A program made the position numbers and the translations under genes. Below are positions 8,888 to 23,679 of a DNA stretch of 64,000 nucleotides, in pieces. The notes below the pieces were generated by a model. That model did not search any database, was not told the DNA's origin, and saw only the letters and a program-made list of their open reading frames with translations. The stretch is taken from assembly GCF_014637085.1 (NCBI RefSeq), contig NZ_BMEU01000002.1:172005-236004 (forward strand), given 5' to 3'. This stretch comes from Comamonas phosphati (lineage in GTDB: Bacteria; Pseudomonadota; Gammaproteobacteria; Burkholderiales; Burkholderiaceae_C). Positions within the stretch are counted from its first letter, which is position 1; each line of letters begins with the position of its first letter.

Positions 8888-10363
8888 TCAACGGGGCAGC
8901 TCGCTCGCCCCCATCAGGAACTCGTCCACCGCGCGCGCAGCCTGGCGGCCTTCGCGGATGGCCCACACCACCAGCGACTGGCCGCGGCGGATGTCGCCGG
9001 CGGCGAACACCTTGGGCACGTTGGTGGCGTAGCCGCCGATGAAGTTGGTCGTGGCCTTGGCATTGCCGCGGGCGTCCTTGTCCACGCCGAAGGCGTCGAG
9101 CACGGTGGCGACGGGATGCACAAAGCCCATGGCCAGCAGCACCATATCGGCGGGCCAGACCTTTTCGGTGCCGGGCACCTCGGTCAGCTTGCCGTCCTTG
9201 AACTCGACCTGCACGGTGGTCAGGCTCTTGACCTTGCCCTTTTCACCCGTGAACTCCTTGGTGGAGATGGCGAACTCGCGCACCACGCCTTCGTCGTGGC
9301 TGGACGAGGTGCGCAGCTTGATCGGCCAGTAGGGCCAGACCAGGGGCTTGTTCTCCTGCTCGGGCGGCATGGGCATGACTTCGAACTGGGTCACGCTCTT
9401 GGCGCCATGGCGGTTGGAGGTGCCCACGCAGTCGGAGCCGGTGTCGCCGCCGCCGATGACGATGACGTGCTTGCCGTCGGCCCGCAGCTGGCCCTTGAGC
9501 TTGTCGCCCGCGTTGATCTTGTTCTGCTGGGGCAGGAACTCCATGGCGAAATGGATGCCGTCCAGGTCGCGGCCCGGCACGGGCAGGTCGCGCGACTGCT
9601 CGGAGCCGCCGGTCAGCAGCACGGCGTCGAACTCGGCCTGGAGCTGCTCGGGGCTGACGGTTTCCTTGGCCCAGTTGGTGACCTTGGAATCCTGGCCCAG
9701 GCCGTCCTTGCCCGCCACCAGCACGCCGGCGCGGATCTTCAGGCCTTCGGCCACGAGCTGCTCGACGCGGCGGTCGATCAGGCCCTTGTCCAGCTTGAAG
9801 TCGGGGATGCCGTAGCGCAGCAGGCCGCCGACGCGGTCGTTCTTCTCGAACAGGGTCACGTCATGGCCGGCGCGCACCAGCTGCTGGGCGGCGGCCATGC
9901 CGGCGGGGCCGGCGCCGATCACGGCCACCTTCTTGCCCGTCTGGTGCTTGGGCGGCAGGGGCTTGACCCAGCCTTCGGCCCAGGCACGGTCGATGATGGC
10001 GTGCTCGATGGACTTGATGCCGATGGGCTCGATGTTGATGTTGGCCACGCAGGCCGCCTCGCAGGGCGCGGGGCAGATGCGGCCCGTGAACTCGGGGAAG
10101 TTGTTGGTGCTGTGCAGCGTGGCGATGGCGTTCTTCCAGTCGCCGCGGTACACGAGGTCGTTGAAGTCCGGGATGATGTTGTTGACCGGGCAGCCGTTGT
10201 TGCAGAACGGCGTGCCGCAGTCCATGCAGCGTGCGCCCTGGATCTTGGCCTGCTCGGGCGTCAGTGCAACGACGAATTCCTTGTAGTTCTTCAGACGTTC
10301 CGCAACCGGGGCGTAGCCCTCTTCGATGCGGTCGTATTCCATAAAGCCGGTGGTCTTACCCAT
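8888..10363 (-). CDS. gltD: Glutamate synthase [NADPH] small subunit GltD
   Basis: Beta subunit of glutamate synthase: oxidises NADPH and passes electrons through FAD and Fe-S clusters to GltB for reductive glutamate formation from glutamine and 2-oxoglutarate. The N-terminal Fe-S region has [14 protein letters not shown] (residues about 46-59) and CPAPCEAAC; a first dinucleotide-binding motif [14 protein letters not shown] and a second [11 protein letters not shown] follow, with the FAD-binding [17 protein letters not shown] near the C-terminus. Length 491 is normal. It is the second gene of gltBD, 70 bp after gltB. Confidence 0.96.
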   Translation of the reverse strand: MGKTTGFMEYDRIEEGYAPVAERLKNYKEFVVALTPEQAKIQGARCMDCGTPFCNNGCPVNNIIPDFNDLVYRGDWKNAIATLHSTNNFPEFTGRICPAPCEAACVANINIEPIGIKSIEHAIIDRAWAEGWVKPLPPKHQTGKKVAVIGAGPAGMAAAQQLVRAGHDVTLFEKNDRVGGLLRYGIPDFKLDKGLIDRRVEQLVAEGLKIRAGVLVAGKDGLGQDSKVTNWAKETVSPEQLQAEFDAVLLTGGSEQSRDLPVPGRDLDGIHFAMEFLPQQNKINAGDKLKGQLRADGKHVIVIGGGDTGSDCVGTSNRHGAKSVTQFEVMPMPPEQENKPLVWPYWPIKLRTSSSHDEGVVREFAISTKEFTGEKGKVKSLTTVQVEFKDGKLTEVPGTEKVWPADMVLLAMGFVHPVATVLDAFGVDKDARGNAKATTNFIGGYATNVPKVFAAGDIRRGQSLVVWAIREGRQAARAVDEFLMGASELPR

Positions 10364-10433
10364 GGTGTGTATTCCTTGAAATCTGTGTTCGCGTGCAGGG
10401 GGCGGCGGGCTGAGCCGCCGCCGTCGTCTGGCC

Positions 10434-15179
<4,746 letters not shown>

Positions 15180-15390
15180 GGGGAATCCTCAGTTTTCTAT
15201 CGCAGGGAACGCAAGAGTACGACAGCACATAACCTTATGCAATATTTTTTAATTAGGGTCAGATTCCAATTAATAACCAATAAATTTAATAAGAAAATAA
15301 TTGGGGACATATTAAATCCAGGCAAATCGACACACCGAAGCCAACGCTAACGAACCATAAAATCAGAGCAGCCCAACACAGAGGCACCGC

Positions 15391-15456
15391 GCAAGAGCCG
15401 CCTCGCAGCGAAAGTGCCATCCCCCTTCGGGGGAAGGCGCGCAGCGGCTCAGGGGG
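15391..15456 (-). repeat. REP-like 3-prime repeat, copy 2, abutting the RAYT
   Basis: Minus-strand reading CCCCCCTGAGCCGCTGCGC, then hairpin TTCCCCCGAAGGGGG and a GCGAGGCGGCTCTTGCGCGG tail. The TGA of CCCTGAG is the stop codon of the RAYT gene. The gap upstream (15180-15390) is AT-rich, carries the gltB promoter region and includes an imperfect repeat pair AATTAGGGTCAGATTCC and AATTGGGGACAT. Confidence 0.8.
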
Positions 15457-16141
15457 GCGCTTTTTTCGGGCGCCCAGCCCGTTGGCGCGTCACTCGCCTC
15501 TCGGTTTGCTGTTGCAATTTTTCAATGAAGGCCTCGTCGCCCAGGGCCCAGCCGCGCAGCGCGGCATGGCTGATCCGATCCTGGGCGCTGCTGCCGAGTC
15601 CCGCCTCCACGGCCTTGGCGTAGGCGGCATCGCGCGCGAACGGCGTATTGCCCAGCGTCCAGAACACGCGGTGCGGGCTGACCAGCGCGTCGTTGCGCAG
15701 GCCGGCGTTGGCCCCGTAGCTGGACCAGGGCCAGTCCGCAGCCTTCTGGGCCAGGCCCGCACGCACGGGATTGAGGTCCATGGACACCATGGTGGGAATC
15801 AGCCAGTCTTCGGCCTGCAACACCGTGCAGCGGTAGCGCCCTTCCCACAGAGTGCCGCTGCGTGCGTGGCGGTTGTTGAAATAGCGCACATAGCTGCGCC
15901 CCACGGCCTGCATGTACTGCGGCAAGGCATCAAGCGTGCGCGGCGTGAGCAGCAGGTGGAAGTGGTTGGGCATGAGCACATAGGCATGCACATCCACATC
16001 GAAGCGCCGCGCCATCTCGCGCAACAGGTCCAGCATCGCCTGCCGGTCCTGCACATCGGCAAAAATCCCCGCGCCGTTGTTGCCGCGCTGGATGATGTGG
16101 TGCACCTGGTTGGCGAGGGTGAGGCGGGACAGACGGGCCAT
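15449..16141 (-). CDS. REP-associated tyrosine transposase (RAYT, IS200-like Y1)
   Basis: Single-strand transposase-like nuclease of the HUH/Y1 superfamily. The HUH pair is His60 and His62 in MPNHFHLLL; the Tyr nucleophile is probably Tyr84 or Tyr87 in AVGRSYVRYFNNRH, followed by the family block SGTLWEGRYR and LNPVRAGL. The 230-residue length and isolated single-gene context fit RAYTs, which are domesticated and act on REP hairpins. Here a REP-like repeat touches its 3-prime end and supplies the stop codon. It sits alone between gltB and the pca cluster. Confidence 0.88.
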   Translation of the reverse strand: MARLSRLTLANQVHHIIQRGNNGAGIFADVQDRQAMLDLLREMARRFDVDVHAYVLMPNHFHLLLTPRTLDALPQYMQAVGRSYVRYFNNRHARSGTLWEGRYRCTVLQAEDWLIPTMVSMDLNPVRAGLAQKAADWPWSSYGANAGLRNDALVSPHRVFWTLGNTPFARDAAYAKAVEAGLGSSAQDRISHAALRGWALGDEAFIEKLQQQTERRVTRQRAGRPKKAPP

Positions 16142-16230
16142 ATGGCGGAGATGAGCGAAAGCAGGAGGAAGAGCGTTCCGGCAATTATGAGGCGCCCTGC
16201 CCCGGCTTGCTCGCCTTCAACCGCCAGGCA

Positions 16231-17097
16231 TTAGAGATGCATGCGCCCCGCGGCGCGCAGCAGCTGGCTGATGTGCTGCGTGGCCGCCAGCAGCTGCGGC
16301 AGCAGTTGTTCGCGCATCATCGGCACGCTGTTGCGATTGGCCTGGCCGCTGATATTGAGTGCCGCCACCGTGCGCCCGGCGGCATTCTTCACGGGTGCGG
16401 CAATCGAGATCAAGCCCTCCTCGAGTTCCTGGTCCACCAGTGCCCAGCCCTGGGCGCGCACTTCGAGAATGCGCTGCAGCAGCTTCTCGTCGTCCTGTTC
16501 GGTCAGCGCCGTGAACCGGCGGCGGTCGCGCGCGGCCAGCAGCGCCTGAAGCGATTCGTCGCTCTCGTTCGCCAGCAGCACGCGCCCCATGGAAGTCCAG
16601 CAGGCCGGCAGCCGCGAGCCCACGCTCAGGTTGGTGCTCATGATCTTGTGCGTGTGCACGCGCAGCACATAGACCACCTCGTCGCCATCGAGCACGGCGG
16701 CCGAGCAGGACTCGTGGATCTCGTCGGACAGCTGCTCCATGACGGGCTCGGCCAGGTTCCACAGCGGCGTGGAACTCAGATAGGCAAAGCCCAGTTCCAT
16801 GATGCGCGGCGTGAGCTGGTAGTACTTGCCGTCGCTCTTCACGTAGCCCAGGGTCTGCAGCGTCAGCAGGATGCGGCGCGCACCCGCGCGCGTCAGCCCC
16901 GTGGCGGCAGCCACTGCGCTCAGGGTCTGCTCAGGCACCCGGGCGTTGAAGGAGCGGATGACCGCCAGCCCCCGGGCAAAGGACTGGACATAGCCATCGC
17001 CAGGCTTTTGTGCCGGCGCCTGCGCAGTGTCATGACTCAACTCAAGGGTTTTCACCGATGTGGTTATTACCGTCGATTTTGCGTCGGGTAAATTCAT
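16231..17097 (-). CDS. pcaR: IclR-family regulator of the PcaR/PobR/PcaU type
   Basis: DNA-binding regulator with an N-terminal winged helix-turn-helix (YVQSFARGLAVIRSF, then LSAVAAATGLTRAGARRILLTL) and a C-terminal IclR effector domain (GSRLPACWTSMGRVLLA, ISIAAPVKNAAGRTVAALN). The QSFARGLAVI phrase marks the PcaR/PobR/PcaU subgroup that responds to beta-ketoadipate or protocatechuate. It is 288 residues and transcribed divergently from pcaIJFD, so it probably controls that operon from the 17098-17236 gap. The effector is inferred from context. Confidence 0.85.
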   Translation of the reverse strand: MNLPDAKSTVITTSVKTLELSHDTAQAPAQKPGDGYVQSFARGLAVIRSFNARVPEQTLSAVAAATGLTRAGARRILLTLQTLGYVKSDGKYYQLTPRIMELGFAYLSSTPLWNLAEPVMEQLSDEIHESCSAAVLDGDEVVYVLRVHTHKIMSTNLSVGSRLPACWTSMGRVLLANESDESLQALLAARDRRRFTALTEQDDEKLLQRILEVRAQGWALVDQELEEGLISIAAPVKNAAGRTVAALNISGQANRNSVPMMREQLLPQLLAATQHISQLLRAAGRMHL

Positions 17098-17154
17098 ATA
17101 ATTCTTTCAGCGAACAAATGTTCTTATTGCGAACATATTAACAACAAGCTCCTC

Positions 17155-17209
17155 TAGAGCGTGTTTACGATCTCCTCGCGCCTGCGTAGAGATCGTAAAC
17201 ACGTTCTTA
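17155..17209. repeat. Collapsed MITE-like element in the pcaR-pcaI promoter region
   Basis: GTGTTTACGATCTC (17161-17174) pairs with GAGATCGTAAACAC (17189-17202) across a 14-base loop, flanked by an outer GCTCCT/AGGAGC pair. Its ends match the terminal repeats of the larger element at 45122-45393. It lies between the two divergent start codons, so it could influence either promoter. Confidence 0.75.
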
Positions 17210-17236
17210 GGAGCAACGACTTATCGGGAAGATTTC

Positions 17237-17938
17237 ATGATCGACAAAATTGCCGACACGGTCGCCGAAGCGCTATCGGATATCCAAGATGGCGCCACCG
17301 TGCTGATCGGCGGCTTCGGCACCTCCGGCAACCCCACAGAACTGATCGATGGTCTGATCGCCCACGGCGCGCGCGACCTCACCGTGGTCAACAACAACGC
17401 CGGCAACGGCGACACCGGCCTGGCCGCCCTGCTCAAGAGCGGCCAGGTGCGCAAGATCATCTGCAGCTTTCCGCGCCAGGTGGACAGCTGGGTGTTCGAC
17501 GAGCTGTACCGCGCCGGACGGATCGAGCTGGAGCTCGTGCCCCAGGGCAATCTGGCCGAGCGCATGCGCGCCGCCGGCGCCGGCATAGGCGCCTTCTTCT
17601 GCCCTACGGCCTATGGCACCGAACTGGCCAAGGGCAAGGAAACGCGCGAGATCAACGGCAAGCACTACGTGCTCGAGCACCCGATCCACGGCGACGTGGC
17701 GCTGGTCAAGGCCGAAAAAGGCGACCGCTGGGGCAACCTCACCTACCGCAAGGCCGCCCGCAATTTCGGTCCCGTCATGGCCACGGCAGCCAAGTTCACC
17801 ATAGCCACGGTGCACGAGATCGTGGAGCTGGGCCAGCTGGACCCCGAAGCCGTGGTCACCCCCGGCATCTACGTGAGCAAGGTGGTCAAGATCGACCGTG
17901 TGGCAACCAAGGCCGGCGGCTTCAAGAAGGCTGCGTAA
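17237..17938 (+). CDS. pcaI: 3-oxoadipate CoA-transferase subunit A
   Basis: Alpha subunit of the succinyl-CoA:3-oxoadipate CoA-transferase that activates beta-ketoadipate. It has the CoA-transferase family I signature near the N-terminus (GATVLIGGFGTSGNPTELI) and the conserved NNNAGNGDTGLA and GIGAFFCPTAYGTELAKGK blocks. The 233-residue length is normal. It is the first gene of the pca operon and ends 3 bp before pcaJ, as expected for a two-subunit enzyme. Confidence 0.95.
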   Translation: MIDKIADTVAEALSDIQDGATVLIGGFGTSGNPTELIDGLIAHGARDLTVVNNNAGNGDTGLAALLKSGQVRKIICSFPRQVDSWVFDELYRAGRIELELVPQGNLAERMRAAGAGIGAFFCPTAYGTELAKGKETREINGKHYVLEHPIHGDVALVKAEKGDRWGNLTYRKAARNFGPVMATAAKFTIATVHEIVELGQLDPEAVVTPGIYVSKVVKIDRVATKAGGFKKAA

Positions 17939-17941
17939 GAC

Positions 17942-18598
17942 ATGAGCAATTACCAAAAACGCAGCAAACAGGAACTGGCCCGGCGCGTGGCGCAGGACAT
18001 CTTCGACGGCGCCTATGTCAATCTCGGCATCGGCATGCCCACCCAGGTGGCCAACTACATTCCCGCAGGCCGCGAGGTCATCCTGCACAGCGAGAACGGC
18101 ATCCTGGGCATGGGCCCGGCGCCCGCCGAGGGGCAGGAAGACTACGACCTGACCAACGCCGGCAAGCAGCCCGTGACGCTACTGCCCGGCGGCTGCTACT
18201 TCCACCACGCCGACAGCTTCGCCATGATGCGCGGCGGCCATCTCGACATCTCGGTGCTCGGCGCCTTCCAGGTCTCGGCCACGGGCGACCTGGCCAACTG
18301 GAGCACCGGCGAGCCCGGCGCCATTCCCGCCGTGGGCGGCGCCATGGACCTGGCCGTGGGCGCCAAGTCCACCTGGGTGATGATGGACCTGATGACCAAG
18401 ACCGGCGAATGCAAAGTAGTCCAGGCCTGCGGCTATCCGATCACCGGCCTGTCCTGCGTCAAGCGCATCTACACCGATGTGTGCTCGCTGGAATGCACGC
18501 CGCAAGGCCTGCGCCTGATCGACACGGTCGCCGGTCTCTCGCATGCCGAGCTGGAAAAAATGACCGGTCTGAGCATCCTGTCCGCCGTCCAGGAATAA
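17942..18598 (+). CDS. pcaJ: 3-oxoadipate CoA-transferase subunit B
   Basis: Beta subunit of the 3-oxoadipate CoA-transferase. The catalytic glutamate is Glu51 in HSENGILGMGP, the SENG motif that forms the glutamyl-CoA intermediate; GGAMDLAVGAK is the second conserved block. Length 218 is normal. It follows pcaI directly. Between it and pcaF lies a 74-bp gap with the GCCAGC/GCTGGC hairpin of the third repeat family (18614-18640). Confidence 0.95.
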   Translation: MSNYQKRSKQELARRVAQDIFDGAYVNLGIGMPTQVANYIPAGREVILHSENGILGMGPAPAEGQEDYDLTNAGKQPVTLLPGGCYFHHADSFAMMRGGHLDISVLGAFQVSATGDLANWSTGEPGAIPAVGGAMDLAVGAKSTWVMMDLMTKTGECKVVQACGYPITGLSCVKRIYTDVCSLECTPQGLRLIDTVAGLSHAELEKMTGLSILSAVQE

Positions 18599-18672
18599 GC
18601 ATCAAAACGCCCGCCAGCCCTTGGCCATCAAGCGCTGGCAGCTCTCTTTTCTGAACACCTTCAGGAGACACC

Positions 18673-19875
<1,203 letters not shown>

Positions 19876-19891
19876 GAGAACAGGAATAGTC

Positions 19892-20692
19892 ATGAGCACA
19901 GAACAACAATGGGTGGACACCGCAGTCGGGCGCCTGCGCGTGTGCATACAAGGCCCCGAGAGCGCACCGGCCCTGGTGTTTTCCAACTCCCTGGGCACCA
20001 CGCTCGAAATGTGGGATGCGCAAGCCGAACGCTTCGCCAAGGACTTCCGCGTGGTGCGCTACGACACGCGCGGCCATGGCGGCAGCGTGGTCAGCCCCGG
20101 CCCCTACAGCTTCGAGCAGCTCGGCGGCGACGTGGTCGCGCTGCTGGACACCCTCAATATCGAACGCGCGCATTTCTGCGGCATCTCCATGGGCGGCCTC
20201 ACCGGCCTGTGGCTGGGTGTGCATGCGCCAGGGCGGCTGCTGAGCCTGGCCGTGTGCAACAGCGCCGCCAAGCTCGGCACGGCCGATGTCTACAAGACGC
20301 GTGCCGTGCTGGTGCGTGACAAGGGCCGGGACGCCATGCTGGAGCTGGCCGCTTCGTCGCCCGCCCGCTGGTTCTCCGATGCGTTCTGCGCCGCCCAGCC
20401 GGCCCTGGTGCAACGCGCCCAGGGCTGGGTTGCGGGCATCGATCCCGAAGGCTATGCCGCCTGCTGCGAGGCGCTGGCCCAGGCCGACCTGCGTGCGGAT
20501 ATCCAACGCATTCCCGTGCCCACGCTGATCGTGGCCGGCAGCTTCGACCCGGTGACCACCGTGGCCGACGGCCAGTTCATGCAGACCGCCATCGCCGGTG
20601 CCCGCCTGGCCGAAGTGCCGGCCTCGCACCTGTCGAACCTGGAAGCGCCCCAGGCCTTCAACGAAGCCCTGGCGCAGTTCCTGCTCGGCTGA
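19892..20692 (+). CDS. pcaD: 3-oxoadipate enol-lactonase
   Basis: Alpha/beta hydrolase that converts beta-ketoadipate enol-lactone to beta-ketoadipate, the point where the protocatechuate and catechol branches meet. The triad is visible: Ser99 in CGISMGG, Asp219 in GSFDPVTT and His246 in ASHLSNLEAP. The start MSTEQQWVDTAVGRL (266 residues) follows an AGGAA; the open frame upstream overlaps pcaF and is unlike the family. It begins 16 bp after pcaF. Confidence 0.93.
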   Translation: MSTEQQWVDTAVGRLRVCIQGPESAPALVFSNSLGTTLEMWDAQAERFAKDFRVVRYDTRGHGGSVVSPGPYSFEQLGGDVVALLDTLNIERAHFCGISMGGLTGLWLGVHAPGRLLSLAVCNSAAKLGTADVYKTRAVLVRDKGRDAMLELAASSPARWFSDAFCAAQPALVQRAQGWVAGIDPEGYAACCEALAQADLRADIQRIPVPTLIVAGSFDPVTTVADGQFMQTAIAGARLAEVPASHLSNLEAPQAFNEALAQFLLG

Positions 20693-20709
20693 GAACGTGA
20701 ACACGTTCT
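20692..20709. repeat. Scar of MITE-like ends after pcaD
   Basis: AGAACGTG (20692-20699), two A residues, CACGTTCT (20702-20709): a perfect inverted pair made of the outer ends of the element seen at 45122-45393, with nothing between them. It begins on the last base of the pcaD stop codon. Confidence 0.6.
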
Positions 20710-20713
20710 GAGA

Positions 20714-20846
20714 CCGGCCATGGCAATGGAGCGCAGCAATCCGCGCTGGCTTCGACGCCAAGGGCGACGGCCTGCCCGCGCCGCTGTACCACAACGGCTT
20801 TGCGGCCGGCCGCGACACCGTAGGCCCGCAGGGCAGGCGAACCTGA
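20714..20846 (+). pseudogene. Possible coding remnant between pcaD and the transporter gene
   Basis: A frame without its own start reads WQWSAAIRAGFDAKGDG, then LPAPLYHNGFAAGRDTV, to a stop at 20844-20846. The residue use looks coding but I do not recognise the protein, and there is no in-frame start after the MITE scar. It may be the tail of a gene lost by deletion. The remaining bases up to the transporter start (20847-20927) hold nothing I can name. Confidence 0.3.
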
Positions 20847-20927
20847 AAACCTGCCGCCGAGCCTGCGCTCCGGGCCTTGTCCCGGGGTGCGGCCAGGTGC
20901 ATGAGCACAACAAAAAAAGTTTCTCTT

Positions 20928-22262
20928 ATGTCCAAAATCACCGCTTTCTTCACTGAACTGATGCGGCGCTACCTGCCCGATCCGTTCGTCTTCGCCATCC
21001 TGCTCACGCTACTCACCATGGCCCTGGCCTTTGGCGTGGAGAGCCGCCCCCTCAACGATGTGGTGCAGGACTGGGGCAAGGGCTTCTGGAGCCTGCTGGC
21101 GTTCACCACCCAGATGGCGGTGATCCTGGTGATGGGCTATGTGCTGGCGGCCGCGCCCATCGTGGACCGCTTTCTCAACCGCATCGCGATGCACGTGCAC
21201 ACGCCGCGCCAGGCCATCATCGTCGCCACGCTGGTGGGCGGCGTGGGCAGCTACCTGAACTGGGGCTTCGGTCTGGTGATCGGCGGCATCATGGCGCGCA
21301 AGCTCGCGCTCAAGGTCAAGGGCGTGCACTACCCGCTGATCATCGCGTCCGCCTATACCGGCTTCACCATGTACAGCCTGGGCTTCTCGGCCACGATCCC
21401 GGTGCTGGTCTCGACCAAGGGCCATGCCTTTGAGAAGACCATGGGCCTGATTCCGCTGTCGGAGACCATCTTTTCGGCGCCCGTTCTTCTGACCAGCCTG
21501 GCGGTGCTGATCGCCCTGCCGCTGCTCAACGCCGCCATGCACCCCAAGCAGGGCGAGCCAGTGGTGGAACTGGACCCGGCACTGGTCGCGGCCGAGGCCA
21601 AGGCCGGCGCGCAGGACCTGCTGGGCGACGAGAAGACGCTGGCCTCGCGTCTGAACAACAGCCGCCTGCTCAGCTTGCTGATCGGTCTGTGCGGCATGGC
21701 ATACGTGGTGCTGCACTTCGTGAAGGGCGGCAACCTGGACCTGAACATGATCAACTTCTTCATCCTCTTCCTGGGCGTGCTGCTGCTGGGCACGCCGATG
21801 AAGTACGTGGAGAAGGTCAACGAGGGCGTGAAGACCATCGGCGGCATCGTGCTGCAGTTCCCCTTCTACGCCGGCATCATGGCCATCATGCACGGCTCGG
21901 GCCTGGTGGAGTCCATCGCCCACATCTTCGTCAACATCTCCAGCGCCGACACGCTGCCGCTGTGGGGCCTGGTGAGCTCCTTCGTGATCAACTTCTTCGC
22001 CCCCTCGGGCGGCGGCCACTGGGTGCTGCAAGGCCCGTTCATGATCGACGCGGCCACCACGCTCGGCGCCTCCCAGGCGCAGACGGCCATGTCGGTGATG
22101 ATGGGCAATGGCTGGAACGACCTGGTCCAGCCATTCTGGATATTGCCGGCGCTGGCGCTGTCCAAGCTCAAGCTCAAGGACATCATGGGCTACACGGTGC
22201 TGTCCATGCTGCTGGTGGGCGCCATCTATGCCAGCGCCCTGCTGATCTGGCCGCACCTGTGA
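20928..22262 (+). CDS. AtoE-type short-chain fatty acid transporter family protein
   Basis: Polytopic inner-membrane carrier with ten or more hydrophobic segments (LPDPFVFAILLTLLTMALAFG, split here as LPDPFVFAILLTL and LTMALAFG; WSLLAFTTQMAVILVMGYVL; and INFFAPSGGGHWVLQGPF). The N-terminal RYLPDPFVFAI and the C-terminal PSGGGHW block are typical of AtoE-like transporters. The start at 20928 matches the family; an ATG at 20901 has a somewhat better AGG upstream, so the start is uncertain. Its place in the pca operon suggests transport of an aromatic-pathway organic acid, which is inference. Confidence 0.85.
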   Translation: MSKITAFFTELMRRYLPDPFVFAILLTLLTMALAFGVESRPLNDVVQDWGKGFWSLLAFTTQMAVILVMGYVLAAAPIVDRFLNRIAMHVHTPRQAIIVATLVGGVGSYLNWGFGLVIGGIMARKLALKVKGVHYPLIIASAYTGFTMYSLGFSATIPVLVSTKGHAFEKTMGLIPLSETIFSAPVLLTSLAVLIALPLLNAAMHPKQGEPVVELDPALVAAEAKAGAQDLLGDEKTLASRLNNSRLLSLLIGLCGMAYVVLHFVKGGNLDLNMINFFILFLGVLLLGTPMKYVEKVNEGVKTIGGIVLQFPFYAGIMAIMHGSGLVESIAHIFVNISSADTLPLWGLVSSFVINFFAPSGGGHWVLQGPFMIDAATTLGASQAQTAMSVMMGNGWNDLVQPFWILPALALSKLKLKDIMGYTVLSMLLVGAIYASALLIWPHL

Positions 22263-22304
22263 CCGGCGCCGCGCCTTCATGTTTTTTTCAAGGAGTCAAT
22301 GCAC

Positions 22305-22589
22305 ATGCTCTACATGGTTGAAATGATCGTCAACATCCCCCACTCCATGGACCCCGAGGTCGCCAACGAGATCAAGCGCCGGGAGAAGGAATATTCGCAG
22401 CAGCTGCAACGCGAGGGCAAGTGGCGCCATCTGTGGCGTGTCGTGGGCGAATACGCCAACGTCAGCATCTTCGACGTGGCCAGCAACGACGAGCTGCACC
22501 AGTTGCTCAGCGGCCTGCCGCTGTTCCCCTACATGCAGATCAAGGTCAAGCCGCTGGGCAACCACCCCTCGTCCATCGTCCAGGAGTGA
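22305..22589 (+). CDS. catC: Muconolactone delta-isomerase
   Basis: Small decameric enzyme that converts muconolactone to beta-ketoadipate enol-lactone in the catechol branch. The family phrase LQREGKWRHLWRVVGEYANV and the C-terminal LPLFPYMQIKV followed by HPSSI are both present. I prefer the second ATG (94 residues, MLYMVEMIV) because AAGGAG lies nine bases upstream of it but only three before the first. It sits in a pca operon without catA or catB nearby, feeding the adjacent pcaD. Confidence 0.93.
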   Translation: MLYMVEMIVNIPHSMDPEVANEIKRREKEYSQQLQREGKWRHLWRVVGEYANVSIFDVASNDELHQLLSGLPLFPYMQIKVKPLGNHPSSIVQE

Positions 22590-22660
22590 GCCCTCCTTGG
22601 CGGTGCGCCCTGCGGCGCATCGCCATTTCATCCATCCAATATAGAGAAAAAGGAAACAAG

Positions 22661-23662
22661 ATGAGCACCACACTTCGCACCGCATCCGGGCTCGCGCGCC
22701 GCACCGTGCTGGCCAGCCTGGCCGTGGCGGCCGCCGGCGCATTGCCCCTGGGCGCCGCCGCGCAGAACTACCCCGCCAAGCCCGTGACCATCATCGTGCC
22801 GTTCTCGGCTGGCGGCACGACCGACATCCTGGCGCGCATCATGAGCCAGGGCCTGACATCCGAGCTGGGCCAGCCCGTGGTGGTGGACAACAAGCCCGGC
22901 GCGGGCGGCAATATCGGCGCCGCGCTGGCCGCCAGGTCCCCCGCCGACGGCTATACCCTGTTCATGGGCACCGTCGGCACGCACGCCATCAACCAGTCGC
23001 TGTACAAAAAGCTGCCCTACGACCCGGTGCAGGATTTCGTGCCGCTCACACGCGTGGCCACCGTGCCCAATCTGCTGGTGTCCAACCCCAGCCAGCCGTT
23101 CAAGACCGTCAAGGAGCTGATCGCCTACGCCAAGGCCAATCCGGGCAAGGTGACCTACGGCTCGCCCGGCGCCGGCGCGTCGCCCCACGTCTCGGGCGAA
23201 CTGTTCCGCAGCATGACCGGCACCGATCTGCTGCACGTGCCCTACAAGGGCAGCGCGCCGGCCATGACCGATCTGCTGGGCAACCAGATCGCCATCATGT
23301 TCGACAACCTGCCCTCGGCCATCCAGCATGTGCGCTCGGGCAAGCTGCGGCCCATCGCCATCACCACGGCCAAGCGCTCGCCCGAGCTGCCCGAGGTGCC
23401 CACCATCGCCGAGGCCGGCGTGCCCGGCTATGAGGCCACCTCCTGGTTCGGCCTGTGGGTGCCGGCCAAGACGCCGACCGACGTGCAGGCCAAGCTGTAT
23501 GCGGCCATCGTCAAGGTGCTCAAGGACCCCGCCGTGGCCAAGAAGATCACCGACCAGGGCGGCGAGGTCGCCATCGACACCCAGGCCGGTTTTGCCGCCT
23601 ACATCAAGGCCGAAGCGACCAAGTGGGGCAAGGTGGTCAAGGACTCCGGCGCCAGCCTGTAA
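22661..23662 (+). CDS. Bug-family (TctC-like) periplasmic binding protein
   Basis: Tripartite-tricarboxylate-type extracytoplasmic binding protein of the Bug family. A signal peptide (RRTVLASLAVAAAGALP, cleavage near GAAAQN) is followed by YPAKPVTIIVPFSAGGTTD, written in parts as YPAKPVTIIVPF and SAGGTTDILAR, and VVVDNKPGAGGNIGAA, both family hallmarks. Length is 333 residues. AAAGGAA precedes the ATG. Bug proteins are greatly expanded in Burkholderiales and often orphaned; no TctA/TctB genes are nearby. The place after catC suggests an aromatic or organic-acid ligand, which is inference. Confidence 0.92.
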   Translation: MSTTLRTASGLARRTVLASLAVAAAGALPLGAAAQNYPAKPVTIIVPFSAGGTTDILARIMSQGLTSELGQPVVVDNKPGAGGNIGAALAARSPADGYTLFMGTVGTHAINQSLYKKLPYDPVQDFVPLTRVATVPNLLVSNPSQPFKTVKELIAYAKANPGKVTYGSPGAGASPHVSGELFRSMTGTDLLHVPYKGSAPAMTDLLGNQIAIMFDNLPSAIQHVRSGKLRPIAITTAKRSPELPEVPTIAEAGVPGYEATSWFGLWVPAKTPTDVQAKLYAAIVKVLKDPAVAKKITDQGGEVAIDTQAGFAAYIKAEATKWGKVVKDSGASL

Positions 23663-23679
23663 TCCTCGACCATGCAGGG

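Noticed and set aside
22583-22640. GCGGTGCGCCCTGCGGCGCATCGCC hairpin region after catC as a REP-like copy
   Set aside because: It lacks the CCCCCTGAG and GACGGCC blocks; only a short GC-rich dyad is present.
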